Origin: an uncultured Clostridia bacterium
GTDB lineage: Bacteria; Bacillota; Clostridia; Oscillospirales; Acutalibacteraceae
DNA length: 64,000 nucleotides
Reading direction: 5' to 3'
Assembly (NCBI GenBank): GCA_947627135.1
Contig: CANQUV010000010.1
Coordinates: 1 to 64,000, forward strand
A model generated the notes under the pieces. The model saw nothing but the letters and a program-made list of their open reading frames with translations, did not search any database and was not told where the DNA came from. Made by a program: the position numbers and the translations under genes. This document shows, in pieces, positions 26,111 to 34,704 of this stretch; within the stretch, counting starts at the first letter, position 1; each line of letters starts with the position of its first letter.

Positions 26111-27374
26111 ACCGTTCTCAAAAAAGCAGCTTCAAACTCTTTGCTGGTGGTGTAAAGGTTCTCCTTATGAAAACAAAGATGCAATTATTTGTGACGGTGC
26201 AGTAAGAAGCGGAAAAACTTTTTGTATGTCACTGTCTTTTGTTTTATGGAGCTTTTATAAGTTTAATAACAAAGCGTTTGCTTTTTGCGGAAAAACCCAG
26301 AGGTCATTAAGAAGAAATGTTATTACTCCTCTTATTAATGAACTTAACAAGCTGGGATTTGTATGTACTGAAAAAATTTCTAACGGAACATTAAAGATCC
26401 AATATAAAAACAGAGAAAATTTGTTTTATATTTTTGGAGGCAAAGACGAGGCTTCCGCCTCACTTATACAGGGAATTACTCTTGCGGGAGTTTTGTTTGA
26501 TGAAGCGGCACTTATGCCCAGATCATTTATTGAACAGGCGCTTGCAAGATGTTCTGTTGAAGGTTCGGCATTTTGGTTTAATTGCAACCCGGAACATCCG
26601 CAACACTGGTTTTATAAAGAATGGATTTTGAAAAAAGAAAGCAAAAATGCGTTATATATTCATTTTACAATGAGGGATAATCCCTCGTTAAGTCAAAAGA
26701 TGATAGAAAGGTATGAAAGTCTTTACAGCGGTGCTTTTTACGAAAGGTTTGTTCTGGGAAAATGGACAGCGGTCTACGGTGCTGTTTATCCGTTTATGGA
26801 TAATTATAAGTACCCCAAAGTACCTGAAGGTGACTTTTCCGAATATGCGGTTTCATGCGATTACGGAACAGTCAATCCTGCATCCTTCGGATTATGGGGA
26901 AAAACAGATGGCACCTGGTATCGAATAGATGAATACTATTATGATTCAAGAAAAACAGGCAGACAAAAAACCGACGAAGAGCATTACGAAGCATTGGAAA
27001 AGCTGGTAGGAAGCAGAAGCTTAAAAGCCGTTACGGTTGATCCATCGGCGGCAAGTTTTATTGAGCTTATTAAGCGCAAAAACAGGTTTAGAGTTATTCC
27101 GGCAGAAAATTCTGTTATCAACGGAATAAGAAGTGTATCATCTGCTTTAAAGCAAGGAAAAATTAAAATTTGTGAAAACTGTTCTGACAGTATCAGAGAA
27201 TTTTCATTGTATCGTTGGAGTGAAAAGGCAATTGATGATGCACCTGTTAAAGAAAACGATCACGCTATGGATGATATAAGATATTTCGTTACAACTATTA
27301 TGGAGGAGGAAAGCGGATTTTTCGCTTTCGCTTCTCCCAGATTACAGGAGGATAGCAGTGAAGTTATTTTCTAA
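26100..27374 (+). CDS. terL: Phage terminase large subunit (PBSX XtmB-like)
   Basis: A 424-residue packaging motor. The ATPase domain has a deviant Walker A, GAVRSGKT (33-40), and Walker B VLFDEA with D134/E135. The RNase-H-like nuclease domain keeps its acidic residues: D254 in SCDYGTVNP, D314 in TVDPSAA, and D387/D391 in NDHAMDDIRY. All catalytic residues I can check are intact, so the enzyme should be active. It cuts and pumps DNA into the capsid through the portal encoded next. It overlaps the portal gene by 17 bp. Confidence 0.94.
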   Translation: MNIKPFSKKQLQTLCWWCKGSPYENKDAIICDGAVRSGKTFCMSLSFVLWSFYKFNNKAFAFCGKTQRSLRRNVITPLINELNKLGFVCTEKISNGTLKIQYKNRENLFYIFGGKDEASASLIQGITLAGVLFDEAALMPRSFIEQALARCSVEGSAFWFNCNPEHPQHWFYKEWILKKESKNALYIHFTMRDNPSLSQKMIERYESLYSGAFYERFVLGKWTAVYGAVYPFMDNYKYPKVPEGDFSEYAVSCDYGTVNPASFGLWGKTDGTWYRIDEYYYDSRKTGRQKTDEEHYEALEKLVGSRSLKAVTVDPSAASFIELIKRKNRFRVIPAENSVINGIRSVSSALKQGKIKICENCSDSIREFSLYRWSEKAIDDAPVKENDHAMDDIRYFVTTIMEEESGFFAFASPRLQEDSSEVIF

Positions 27375-28530
27375 AAAGAAAGAAAGAAAAAACACTGATT
27401 ATAAAAGTACGTCAATAGTACAATGTGCAGACGGTAATTGTTTTTCTCATCCCTTCCAAAGTCTTCTAAATTACTCTCCGTTTTCTGATACGGAGTATGA
27501 ACTTTATACCTCATTAAGAGAGGCTATACCCATTATAGACGGCGCTATCGGAAAACTTGTAAGACTTACGGGAAATTTTACAATCAAGTGCAAAAATAAA
27601 GAAGCAGAAAAAAGTCTTAAAATTTTTCTTGACAATGTCAATGTTAACGGTACTTCAACCGGTGTTATGAGCTTTATATCAACGTATCTTGACCAACTTT
27701 TAACCTACGGCCAAGCAGTAGGAGAAATTGTTGCCAAAAGCAATAATTTGGGTATTTATGCTCTTTATAACGGTTCATTAAAAGATATATCGGTCAAGTA
27801 CGGAGATAGTCCGCTTTCAATTATCGTTTGTAAAAATGATTTTGAGAAAACACCTTTGCCTTATCAGGATCTTTTAGCGTTTTCTCTTTTAAATCAGGAG
27901 CCAGGAAGACTTAAAGGAAAATCGCTTTTAAAAGGTCTGCCTTTTGTAAGTTCAATTTTGCTTAAAATATTCAACACTATCGGAGTTAACTTTGAGCGTG
28001 TGGGCAATTTGCGATTTGCAGTAACTTATAAGCCTGACGCAAATACACCTTTGTCCAATACAAAGGAACAGGCAAAACAGATTGCAAAAGAGTGGAGCAG
28101 AGCTATGAGATGTAAGGAAAGCGTATGTGATTTTGTAAGTGCCGGAGATGTTTCTATTAAGGTAATAGGAGCTGACAGTCAGGTTCTTGACTGTGACATT
28201 CCCATAAAACATATACTTGAGCAAATTGTATCCAAACTCTCCATACCGCCGTTTTTACTTGGGCTTAACTGGTCCAGTACAGAGAGAATGAGTGCACAGC
28301 AAACAGATATTTTAACAAGCGAACTTGAATATTACAGAGAGCAGTTAAATCCTGTTATAAGAAAGATTTGCTCTGTATGGATGAGATTAAACGGAATTTG
28401 CGAAGATTTTGAAATTGTCTGGGATAATATCAACTTGCAGGACGAAATCGAACTTGCACAGGCAAGACTTTACAATGCACAGGCAGACTCACTTATAAAC
28501 AGTGATGAAAAAGAAGAGAAGGGGGAATAA
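27358..28530 (+). CDS. Phage portal protein
   Basis: A 390-residue portal protein, on the short side for the family but apparently complete. Typical features are an acidic/basic N-terminal arm, PIIDGAIGKLVRLTG, a wing region with LEQIVSKLSIPPFLLGLN, and a C-terminal SELEYYREQLNPVI helix. It would form the dodecameric ring at one capsid vertex. The start is a GTG with ACAGGAGG upstream, which I take as real because no better start lies downstream. Confidence 0.9.
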   Translation: MKLFSKKKERKNTDYKSTSIVQCADGNCFSHPFQSLLNYSPFSDTEYELYTSLREAIPIIDGAIGKLVRLTGNFTIKCKNKEAEKSLKIFLDNVNVNGTSTGVMSFISTYLDQLLTYGQAVGEIVAKSNNLGIYALYNGSLKDISVKYGDSPLSIIVCKNDFEKTPLPYQDLLAFSLLNQEPGRLKGKSLLKGLPFVSSILLKIFNTIGVNFERVGNLRFAVTYKPDANTPLSNTKEQAKQIAKEWSRAMRCKESVCDFVSAGDVSIKVIGADSQVLDCDIPIKHILEQIVSKLSIPPFLLGLNWSSTERMSAQQTDILTSELEYYREQLNPVIRKICSVWMRLNGICEDFEIVWDNINLQDEIELAQARLYNAQADSLINSDEKEEKGE

Positions 28531-28531
28531 A

Positions 28532-29533
28532 ATGGGCAAGGTATTAAAAGGATTAGAAATTAATAAAAGCGATTTGGAGAAGATCAATAAATATACAAGG
28601 AGAAGCTTTAAAGCAGATGAAATTTATTCCTTTTCCGTTGTTCTCTGCGATAACGATGTTGACAGAGATAACGAACGCTTTACGGTAGAATCCTTGTTTG
28701 CTCTTGAAAAATTGTTTTTAGGAAAAACAGGAATATTTGACCATAACCCTAAAGCAGAAAATCAAAGCGCAAGAATTTATGATTGCAGTGTTGAAGCAGT
28801 AAGCGCAAGAAAAACTGCAACAGGCGACGATTATTTTCGTCTGGTTGCAAAGGCATACATTCCAAAATGTAAAAGCAACGAGGATTTAATTTTAGCGATT
28901 GACAGCGGAATTTTAAAGGAAGTGAGCATTGGCTGCGCCGTTTCTGAAAAAGAATGTTCAATATGCGGAAAGACGGAGGGAGAATGTCATCATATCAAAG
29001 GCAAAACCTACGGCAAGGAAAAATGCTTTTATCTTCTTTTAAATCCCACAGACGCTTACGAATGGAGCTTTGTAGCAATTCCTGCACAAAAGCGAGCCGG
29101 AGTTATTAAAAGATTTAATAATTACAAGGAGAAATTTATGTACGAAAAAGAAGTAAATGAAATTTTAAAATCACTAAAGGAAAATACTGCTTATGCTGAT
29201 GAAATTATTAAAAATATGGATGAAGTAGTGTTTAACAAAAATCAATGTGAAAGACTTATAAGTATTGTTAAGTCGCTTCACGATCAAGCGCAGTGGGGCA
29301 GAAAATACAAAGAAGATTTATCACAGAAATTTTTGAAACTCAGTGCTATTGTACAGCCTGAGGTTTCAAGTGATACGGCAAAAAGCTTAACTGAAAAGCT
29401 TTCTGTTGAACAGCTAAAAGAATTTATTTCTGCCTATGAAAAAAAAGCAGATAAAATAATTCCAATCAAACCGCAGCTTTATGCGGTACAACAGGAAAAC
29501 AAAAGCCGAGAAAACAAGGCTTTTGAAATTTAA
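28532..29533 (+). CDS. Capsid maturation protease with C-terminal scaffold-like region (XkdF-like)
   Basis: About 333 residues. The N-terminal half (to about residue 200) resembles XkdF-type prohead proteases, with a segment GIFDHNPKAENQSARI and a later cluster of cysteines and histidine (CSICGKTEGECHH) that may bind a metal. The C-terminal third is helical and charged, as in scaffolds fused to proteases. It would guide capsid assembly and cut the scaffold. The longest frame opens ten codons upstream inside the portal gene, but GGGGGA precedes the ATG at 28532. Catalytic residues are not assigned with confidence. Confidence 0.65.
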   Translation: MGKVLKGLEINKSDLEKINKYTRRSFKADEIYSFSVVLCDNDVDRDNERFTVESLFALEKLFLGKTGIFDHNPKAENQSARIYDCSVEAVSARKTATGDDYFRLVAKAYIPKCKSNEDLILAIDSGILKEVSIGCAVSEKECSICGKTEGECHHIKGKTYGKEKCFYLLLNPTDAYEWSFVAIPAQKRAGVIKRFNNYKEKFMYEKEVNEILKSLKENTAYADEIIKNMDEVVFNKNQCERLISIVKSLHDQAQWGRKYKEDLSQKFLKLSAIVQPEVSSDTAKSLTEKLSVEQLKEFISAYEKKADKIIPIKPQLYAVQQENKSRENKAFEI

Positions 29534-29550
29534 TTTATTCGGAGGTATTT

Positions 29551-29883
29551 ATGAATATTAGTTTTAACGGTTACAAAGAAAACGCAGTAACATTTATGGC
29601 AAGCGGTAATCTTAAAAAGGGTATGCTTGTAAAAATGACAAGCAATAAAACGGTTGCACCATGTGCAGCAAACGATAAGTTTATCGGCGTTTGTGTTGAT
29701 GTAAGAGGCGACTACGCAACAATTATAACGGAAGGTTATGTAAATCTTCCTGCGGCAAAAGCAATCAGCGTAGGCTATCAAACTCTTTCAGCATCTGCAA
29801 ACAATACAGTCACATCAGGTACAACAGGCAGAGAGTATCTTGTAGTTGACTCTGACTCAACTTCAGTTGGATTTATTCTTTAA
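29551..29883 (+). CDS. Capsid decoration protein (DUF2190-like)
   Basis: A 110-residue beta-rich protein. The pattern is that of capsid cement or decoration proteins: a repeated AVTFMASGNLKKGMLVKM opening, DKFIGVCVDV, a glycine-rich VNLPAAK segment and a closing YLVVDSDSTSVGFIL. It sits between the protease and the major capsid gene, the usual location. GGAGG precedes the ATG. It probably binds the outside of the capsid shell. Confidence 0.7.
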   Translation: MNISFNGYKENAVTFMASGNLKKGMLVKMTSNKTVAPCAANDKFIGVCVDVRGDYATIITEGYVNLPAAKAISVGYQTLSASANNTVTSGTTGREYLVVDSDSTSVGFIL

Positions 29884-29896
29884 GGAGGAATTTTAA

Positions 29897-30907
29897 ATGG
29901 CAAATTACGAAAATATTAAACTTGAAAAAGGTATGTATCAGGTATCCGGAAAAAGCCTTACTGATGTTTTGGAGGAACTTGATCCATCTGAAAATTATGA
30001 AAACACATCTTTAAAAGGATTGGATGCTTTTTCCCGTCAGCTCAAAAGATTTGATATTAAGGTAAGCGGTAAAGGTTCTGATTGTGTTGAAAAGTTTTTT
30101 AAAACAAGCGACAGTGCAGCTCTTTTTCCGGAGTATGTAAGCAGAGCAGTTAAGCAGGGGATGGAAAGAAATAATATTCTTCCTAACATTGTTTCAACTG
30201 TTACAAATATTGAAGGTCTGGATTACAGAAGCATTACTTCAACTCCAACAGAAGATGATAAAACCTTACAGGTTGTAAATGAAGGTGCAGCCATTCCGAA
30301 AACGGAAATCAAAACTTCTGAAAACCTTATTAAACTTCATAAAAGAGGCAGAATGCTTGTTTCTTCTTATGAGGCGCTGCGTTTTCAGAGACTTGATTTA
30401 TTTACAGTTACTCTTAATCAGATCGGTGCTTATATTTCAAGGGCACAGCTTAAAGACGCAGTAGATGTTTTGATAAACGGCGACGGCAACAGCAATCCCT
30501 GCGATTCTGTTTCAGCAGAATCAACAGGTTCAATTTCTTATAATGATTTATTGAGCCTTTGGGCAGGCCTTACACCTTATGAGCTTAACACAATTTTAGC
30601 ACCGACAGCCGCTATGCAGAAAATTATGGCTTTATCTGAAATGAAAGACGCACAGGCAGGTCTTACATTCCAAGGTTCAGGAAAAATGATCACTCCTTTA
30701 GGTGCCTCTCTTTTACATACACCAGAAATTTCAGGCGACAAAATTATCGGCCTTGATAAAAACTGTGCACTTGAAATGGTACAGGCAGGCGATGTAATTA
30801 CCGATTATGACAAACTTATCGACCGTCAGCTTGAAAGAGCAACTATAAGCTGTATTGCAGGTTTCAGCAAAATCTTTAAAGACGCTTCAAAAGCACTTAC
30901 CTACTAA
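29897..30907 (+). CDS. Major capsid protein, HK97 fold (XkdG-like)
   Basis: A 336-residue major head protein. It follows protease and decoration genes and has the expected N-arm and E-loop regions (YRSITSTPTEDDKTLQVVNEG, then AAIPKTEIKTSENLIKLHKRG), a spine helix region and the late A-domain strands (LIDRQLERATISCIAG). AAGGAGG lies eight bases before the ATG. The frame is uninterrupted. It would form the icosahedral shell. Confidence 0.88.
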   Translation: MANYENIKLEKGMYQVSGKSLTDVLEELDPSENYENTSLKGLDAFSRQLKRFDIKVSGKGSDCVEKFFKTSDSAALFPEYVSRAVKQGMERNNILPNIVSTVTNIEGLDYRSITSTPTEDDKTLQVVNEGAAIPKTEIKTSENLIKLHKRGRMLVSSYEALRFQRLDLFTVTLNQIGAYISRAQLKDAVDVLINGDGNSNPCDSVSAESTGSISYNDLLSLWAGLTPYELNTILAPTAAMQKIMALSEMKDAQAGLTFQGSGKMITPLGASLLHTPEISGDKIIGLDKNCALEMVQAGDVITDYDKLIDRQLERATISCIAGFSKIFKDASKALTY

Positions 30908-30918
30908 GAGGTGGTTCG

Positions 30919-31272
30919 ATGCTTAAAAATGTTCTGAAAAGATTTGCTGTAATTTCAGGATTAAAAGGCGAGGAATTTTCCAAATGGTCATTTCTGTGTA
31001 ATGATTGTCTTAATTATGTGATGGAACATATTTTAAAAGAAGAATTAAGTGATTACGAAGAACAGAAAGTTTGTTCGCTGGCGGCGTCAATAGCATTTTA
31101 TAAGCTTACGCTTTATGATTTTGACGAAGTAACATCATTTACTGCCGGTGATGTGCATATTTCTAAAGAAAGTATGCTTAAAAATGCAGAAAGAATTATG
31201 TATGAAGAGATGAATAACTGCAGTGATATTACAGATTTGGGTTCAGTTTGTTTTATGGGAGTAAAGTCATGA
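30919..31272 (+). CDS. Head-tail connector (gp6/XkdH-like adaptor)
   Basis: A 117-residue, mostly helical protein directly after the major capsid gene. Size, position and the cysteine-containing helical pattern (FLCNDCLNYVMEHIL, LAASIAFYKLTLYDF) fit the adaptor proteins that dock below the portal ring. AGAGGTGG precedes the ATG. Assignment rests mainly on position and predicted helicity. Confidence 0.6.
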   Translation: MLKNVLKRFAVISGLKGEEFSKWSFLCNDCLNYVMEHILKEELSDYEEQKVCSLAASIAFYKLTLYDFDEVTSFTAGDVHISKESMLKNAERIMYEEMNNCSDITDLGSVCFMGVKS

Positions 31273-31628
31273 GTATTTATAAATTGCTTAATAATGCAAT
31301 AAATAAATGGGGCAGTACTATTAAAATTACTGGAAATGGTAAAACTATAAGCTGTAAGGGATTTATTCAACCGTTAAGATATAAAAACAATATATATCTT
31401 GCGGGAAAAGAACTTGATGCCGGCTTTTTTGACGGAGGTCACTATTTGTTTATATCAAATGGCGATATCGGCTTAAAAAATCACGATCTTGCTGTTATTG
31501 AAGATACAGATACAAAATATGTTGTAAAAAGGGCAGAAATTCATAAATATAAGGACCAAAATCTTTATACATGGGCAATTTTAAAACCATATTTTCCGCC
31601 CGTGGAGGATGATTATGCAGATAAATGA
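31269..31628 (+). CDS. Head closure/stopper-like protein
   Basis: A 119-residue beta-rich protein (KWGSTIKITGNGKTISCKGF, FIQPLRYKNN, HYLFISNGD). The pattern fits stopper or head-completion proteins that close the connector after DNA packaging. The start codon overlaps the previous stop as ATGA, a coupling seen repeatedly in this operon; a TTG seven codons earlier is rejected. Function is inferred from position and fold class. Confidence 0.55.
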   Translation: MSIYKLLNNAINKWGSTIKITGNGKTISCKGFIQPLRYKNNIYLAGKELDAGFFDGGHYLFISNGDIGLKNHDLAVIEDTDTKYVVKRAEIHKYKDQNLYTWAILKPYFPPVEDDYADK

Positions 31629-32058
31629 AATTGAAGAAATTGTTGACAAGCTTATTTACAGTGTAAAATCCGACGAGCTTTTAAAAAACTTAAGATTTAT
31701 AAAAGACTATAAGGAGCAGAATATTGAAACACCTCTTACCGATTATCTGGCAGTTGTTTCAATTAATTCTATGTCCCGCTCAAGTGAATTTTTAGGCGAT
31801 TCTGTTTATAGAAACTTGAGGGGCGAAAAATTCAGCGGGGAAATTCATATTAAAGTTTATGCCCCGAATTCTAAAGAAGGTCAGGAACTTACATCGATTA
31901 TGGGTATTTTGGTAAACAGCATTAAAAAGGCAGATGTGGAAAATCTTATTGAAGAAATAACCTTTGAACCTGTTGTGTTTGAGCAAAACATAAATGCAAT
32001 TTACCGGATATGTAAATTTAAAATCAGCTTTTTCTTATGTGAGGAGGTAACGGTATGA
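31615..32058 (+). CDS. Tail terminator/completion-like protein
   Basis: About 147 residues of alpha/beta type. A central SGEIHIKVYAPNSKEGQEL strand and a following helix resemble tail terminator or tail completion proteins that join the tail tube to the connector. GGAGG lies six bases before the second ATG (31615); the first ATG (31609) touches the ribosome site. The end overlaps the next gene by four bases. The call is by position and pattern only. Confidence 0.5.
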   Translation: MQINEIEEIVDKLIYSVKSDELLKNLRFIKDYKEQNIETPLTDYLAVVSINSMSRSSEFLGDSVYRNLRGEKFSGEIHIKVYAPNSKEGQELTSIMGILVNSIKKADVENLIEEITFEPVVFEQNINAIYRICKFKISFFLCEEVTV

Positions 32059-32414
32059 CACAATATGTTTTTTTAAAGGGAGATGATATTTCCGTTTATA
32101 TCAATGACGAACTGTTATGTGCAGTTATATCGGCAAGTATTAAAGAGTCTGCATCCTATTATGATGTTATGCAGTATTTGTCTGATGAAAAGGTTGCGAG
32201 AATACCTTTAAAAAAAGAGTACAATATTATATTGCAAAAGGTATATGCAGATGAAAGCCCTTTTGAAAATTCAGAAGATTTTTCACTTAAAATAAAATCA
32301 AAAAACAGCGTGACTACTTATGAACCCTGCATACTTTTAGAGGAGGAAAGTTCTCTGTCTCAAAATAATACCCTGACATCAGTATATAAAATAAAAGCAT
32401 ACAATAAATTTTAA
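32055..32414 (+). CDS. Small beta-rich protein, candidate tail-tube protein
   Basis: A 119-residue protein, strongly beta (ISVYINDELLCAVISASIKES, then KVARIPLKKEYNIILQKVYAD). It is where sheath and tube genes lie in PBSX-like phages, and its pattern could be that of a tail tube monomer, but I cannot prove it. No tail-sheath gene is present. A GAGGAGG ribosome site precedes the ATG, whose first bases overlap the previous stop. If it is the tube protein, the particle would have a tube without a sheath. Confidence 0.4.
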   Translation: MTQYVFLKGDDISVYINDELLCAVISASIKESASYYDVMQYLSDEKVARIPLKKEYNIILQKVYADESPFENSEDFSLKIKSKNSVTTYEPCILLEEESSLSQNNTLTSVYKIKAYNKF

Positions 32415-32426
32415 CAGGAGGCAAAA

Positions 32427-32573
32427 ATGGATACAAATTCAAATGTAAAATCAGAAAATACATATTCAAACAGCAATAATGAATTTGTAGAAGATTTAAG
32501 CACTCGGCTTCAAAGACAAAGCAGAAGATACTCAAAGCCTTTTGAAGAAGAAGGGCAGGCGGGTATTAAATGA
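32427..32573 (+). CDS. 48-residue protein at the tail-chaperone/tape-measure position
   Basis: A short frame with its own AGGAGG site seven bases before the ATG and an ATGA overlap with the next gene, both strong signs that it is translated. The product is polar: the first half is Asn/Ser-rich, followed by a charged helix (EDLSTRLQRQSRRYSKPFEE). It has no recognisable family. In phages with this gene order, tail-assembly chaperones and the long tape-measure gene lie here; no other frame is available for them. It may be a residual chaperone, a minimal tube-length factor or something new. Confidence 0.7.
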   Translation: MDTNSNVKSENTYSNSNNEFVEDLSTRLQRQSRRYSKPFEEEGQAGIK

Positions 32574-33088
32574 TTTCAGCTTCTATGAGATATAAAAACT
32601 TTACATGGCATCATAATCCCAAAAAACTTAAGATAAAAAACAGCAAAAGAACAATAAGTATTGACTACCCGTATTCTTATACGGAAATTGAAGAAATGTT
32701 CAATGAAAATGCTGTAATAGAAGGTGAGGGAGAACTGTTTGGTGAAGACTGCATACATCAGTTTAACAACCTTTGCAGACTTTTCTCATCAAAAAACAAG
32801 GGAATACTTTCAATAGGAGGTATTCCCTCCTTTGAAGCTTATTTTACAAAGCTGGAACTTTTGTGTGAGCCTAAAAACAATATTTTAGCATACAGTTTTC
32901 AGTTTTCAGAATGTTCTTCAAAGGAAAAACGAGATACAGGTATTAAATATTATATTGCGAAAAGTGAAGAAACCCTTTGGGATATTTCATATAAATATAA
33001 TATTTCTGTTGAAACGCTTGCAAGGCTCAATACACAGTATAAAAGACCTGACAGTGTTCAGGAAGGCGACAGGGTGGTTTTATGCTGA
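32570..33088 (+). CDS. LysM-containing baseplate/tail protein (XkdP-like)
   Basis: A 172-residue protein. The N-terminal part (to about 120) resembles the XkdP-type baseplate hub partner (NPKKLKIKNSKRTISIDYPY, VIEGEGELFGEDC). The last 45 residues are a LysM domain (YYIAKSEETLWDISYKYNIS, then a VQEGDRVVL end), which binds peptidoglycan. It belongs to the cell-wall-contacting end of the tail. Start and stop overlap the neighbours by four and seven bases. Confidence 0.78.
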   Translation: MISASMRYKNFTWHHNPKKLKIKNSKRTISIDYPYSYTEIEEMFNENAVIEGEGELFGEDCIHQFNNLCRLFSSKNKGILSIGGIPSFEAYFTKLELLCEPKNNILAYSFQFSECSSKEKRDTGIKYYIAKSEETLWDISYKYNISVETLARLNTQYKRPDSVQEGDRVVLC

Positions 33089-34038
33089 AATTCAGGGCTT
33101 ATAATAATGAAAATAAAGAAATCCCGCTTCCTGACTTTATAAGCTTTGAGCTTCAGCAGGAAGAGAATGTTCCCGCCGATTATTTAGAGGTTAAATTTAA
33201 AAGCTTTATAAATGCAGAAAACATAAATTATATAAGACTTTTTGATAATGATACCATTGTGTTTTCAGGAATATGTGATGAGATATTTTTTTCAAAGGAT
33301 TCCACAGGAGCAGTTGTAACTCTTTATTTCAGAAATAAGATGGCACTTTTAATTGACAATGAAGCTTTACCTCATGAATATAACAATATTACGGCAAGGG
33401 TACTTTTTGACAACTACATAAAAAAGCTTGGCTTTAAAAATTTTATAGCTGATAATAAAGCGGTAATGGGAAAATTTATTGTTGAAAAAGGCGAAAGCGT
33501 ATATGACGCTGTATATAATTTTTCAAAATTAAATTATTCTTCGACCCCGTATTTGTTTGATGAAGATACGATATCATTTTTTAATAAAAGGGAAGATGAT
33601 GTATGTACTTTATTTTCAGACGGAGAAAATTCAGCTCATAAATACAAAAAAATAGAGTGTTCAAAATTCCCTTATAAACTAATTTCAAAAATAAATGTAA
33701 AAACCTCGGCAAGCGATTATTACAAAACCGTTATAAAAAATGATTTTGCCTTGGATAAGGGTATAAATAGAGAAAGATATTTAGATGCCTGTAATTTATT
33801 AACACCTATGTCATCAGCACAAAAAATTATCGAGAACAAAAATAATGAATTTGAAGAATACAGGATTTACTGTGATTATATAGTGCTTAATTCTATATAC
33901 GAAAAATGTTCAATAAATGATAATTACCTGGGAAATATTAAAAATCTGTATATTTCAAAAATTATTATCGGTTCAGATATAAACGGATGCTATTCAAAAA
34001 TTACCCTTAAAAAGGAGGGACAGTATGTGGTTGCTTGA
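33082..34038 (+). CDS. Baseplate hub protein, gpD/XkdQ-like
   Basis: A 318-residue protein of the late-control gpD/XkdQ type. It forms the hub ring that joins tube and spike in contractile tails. Visible features are an N-terminal FELQQEENVPADYLEVKF strand pair, a domain with VEKGESVYDAVYNFSKLN, and a C-terminal NVKTSASDYY segment, in line with XkdQ. It is full length compared with the family. It lies between the LysM protein and the spike-type protein, the canonical order. Confidence 0.75.
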   Translation: MLKFRAYNNENKEIPLPDFISFELQQEENVPADYLEVKFKSFINAENINYIRLFDNDTIVFSGICDEIFFSKDSTGAVVTLYFRNKMALLIDNEALPHEYNNITARVLFDNYIKKLGFKNFIADNKAVMGKFIVEKGESVYDAVYNFSKLNYSSTPYLFDEDTISFFNKREDDVCTLFSDGENSAHKYKKIECSKFPYKLISKINVKTSASDYYKTVIKNDFALDKGINRERYLDACNLLTPMSSAQKIIENKNNEFEEYRIYCDYIVLNSIYEKCSINDNYLGNIKNLYISKIIIGSDINGCYSKITLKKEGQYVVA

Positions 34039-34357
34039 TTATATAACTGAAAATAAAAATAATAAAAAAACTCCGGAAAACGGAAAAGTCTCATATTCAA
34101 ACAGTGATGATATGGGAGTAATTTCTTCTAATATGTTTCAGTCAATTAAACAGGTTTTTCCCTACGGAGTAGTAAGCGTTCTTCCTGAAGGAGAGAGTGC
34201 GGTGGTTTTGCCTTTAAAGGATACAAGACTTTGTTTAGGTACTGTATCAGATAATAGGGAATTAGAGCCCGGGGAGCTTTTGCTATATTCAAAGGGCGGA
34301 GCAAGCATACTTCTTTCTAACGACGGCAAGGTTTACATAAACGGAAAGGAGATATGA
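34025..34357 (+). CDS. Baseplate assembly/spike protein V-like (Mu gp45-like)
   Basis: A 110-residue protein with the OB-fold region of baseplate protein V (QVFPYGVVSVLPEGESAVVL, GTVSDNRELEPGELLLYS) and a short glycine-rich end (GGASILLSNDGKVYINGKEI), the start of the beta-helical spike. It is short: no extended spike domain or tip iron motif is present. It overlaps its neighbours at both ends. It would form the central spike under the hub. Confidence 0.72.
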   Translation: MWLLDYITENKNNKKTPENGKVSYSNSDDMGVISSNMFQSIKQVFPYGVVSVLPEGESAVVLPLKDTRLCLGTVSDNRELEPGELLLYSKGGASILLSNDGKVYINGKEI

Positions 34358-34704
34358 TGGACGCAAAAATTAATAACAGAGATATCAGTATAGATAGTGT
34401 AGGTAATTATGAAATGACAGACGGCTTTGAAGAAATTATCCAACAGATAATTATAAATATCACTGTTCCGAAAGGAAAATTTATTTATGATAGAGAGTTG
34501 GGTTCATATTGCAAAGACTGCAAAAATATTGACGATTTAAAATCAATTGAAATGCTGGTGAATGAAAGTCTGTTTAATATGAATGATGTTTATGTAAAGG
34601 TTACAGGAAGTGAAATGGTTTCAAAGGAATTAAAGCTGAATTTGAATATTTCATATAAAGAATTAAGTGCAGACAGAGAGGTGATTATATATGATTACTT
34701 ATGA
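34357..34704 (+). CDS. Baseplate wedge protein gpW/gp25-like (XkdS-like)
   Basis: A 115-residue wedge protein of the gp25/gpW lysozyme-like family. It shows the strand GNYEMTDGFEEIIQQIIINI and the characteristic KGKFIYDRELGSYCKD loop. It would form the inner ring of the baseplate, which in contractile tails also nucleates the sheath. Two ATG codons are adjacent; the second (34357) has the better five-base spacing from AAAGGAG. The stop overlaps baseplate J. Confidence 0.75.
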   Translation: MDAKINNRDISIDSVGNYEMTDGFEEIIQQIIINITVPKGKFIYDRELGSYCKDCKNIDDLKSIEMLVNESLFNMNDVYVKVTGSEMVSKELKLNLNISYKELSADREVIIYDYL

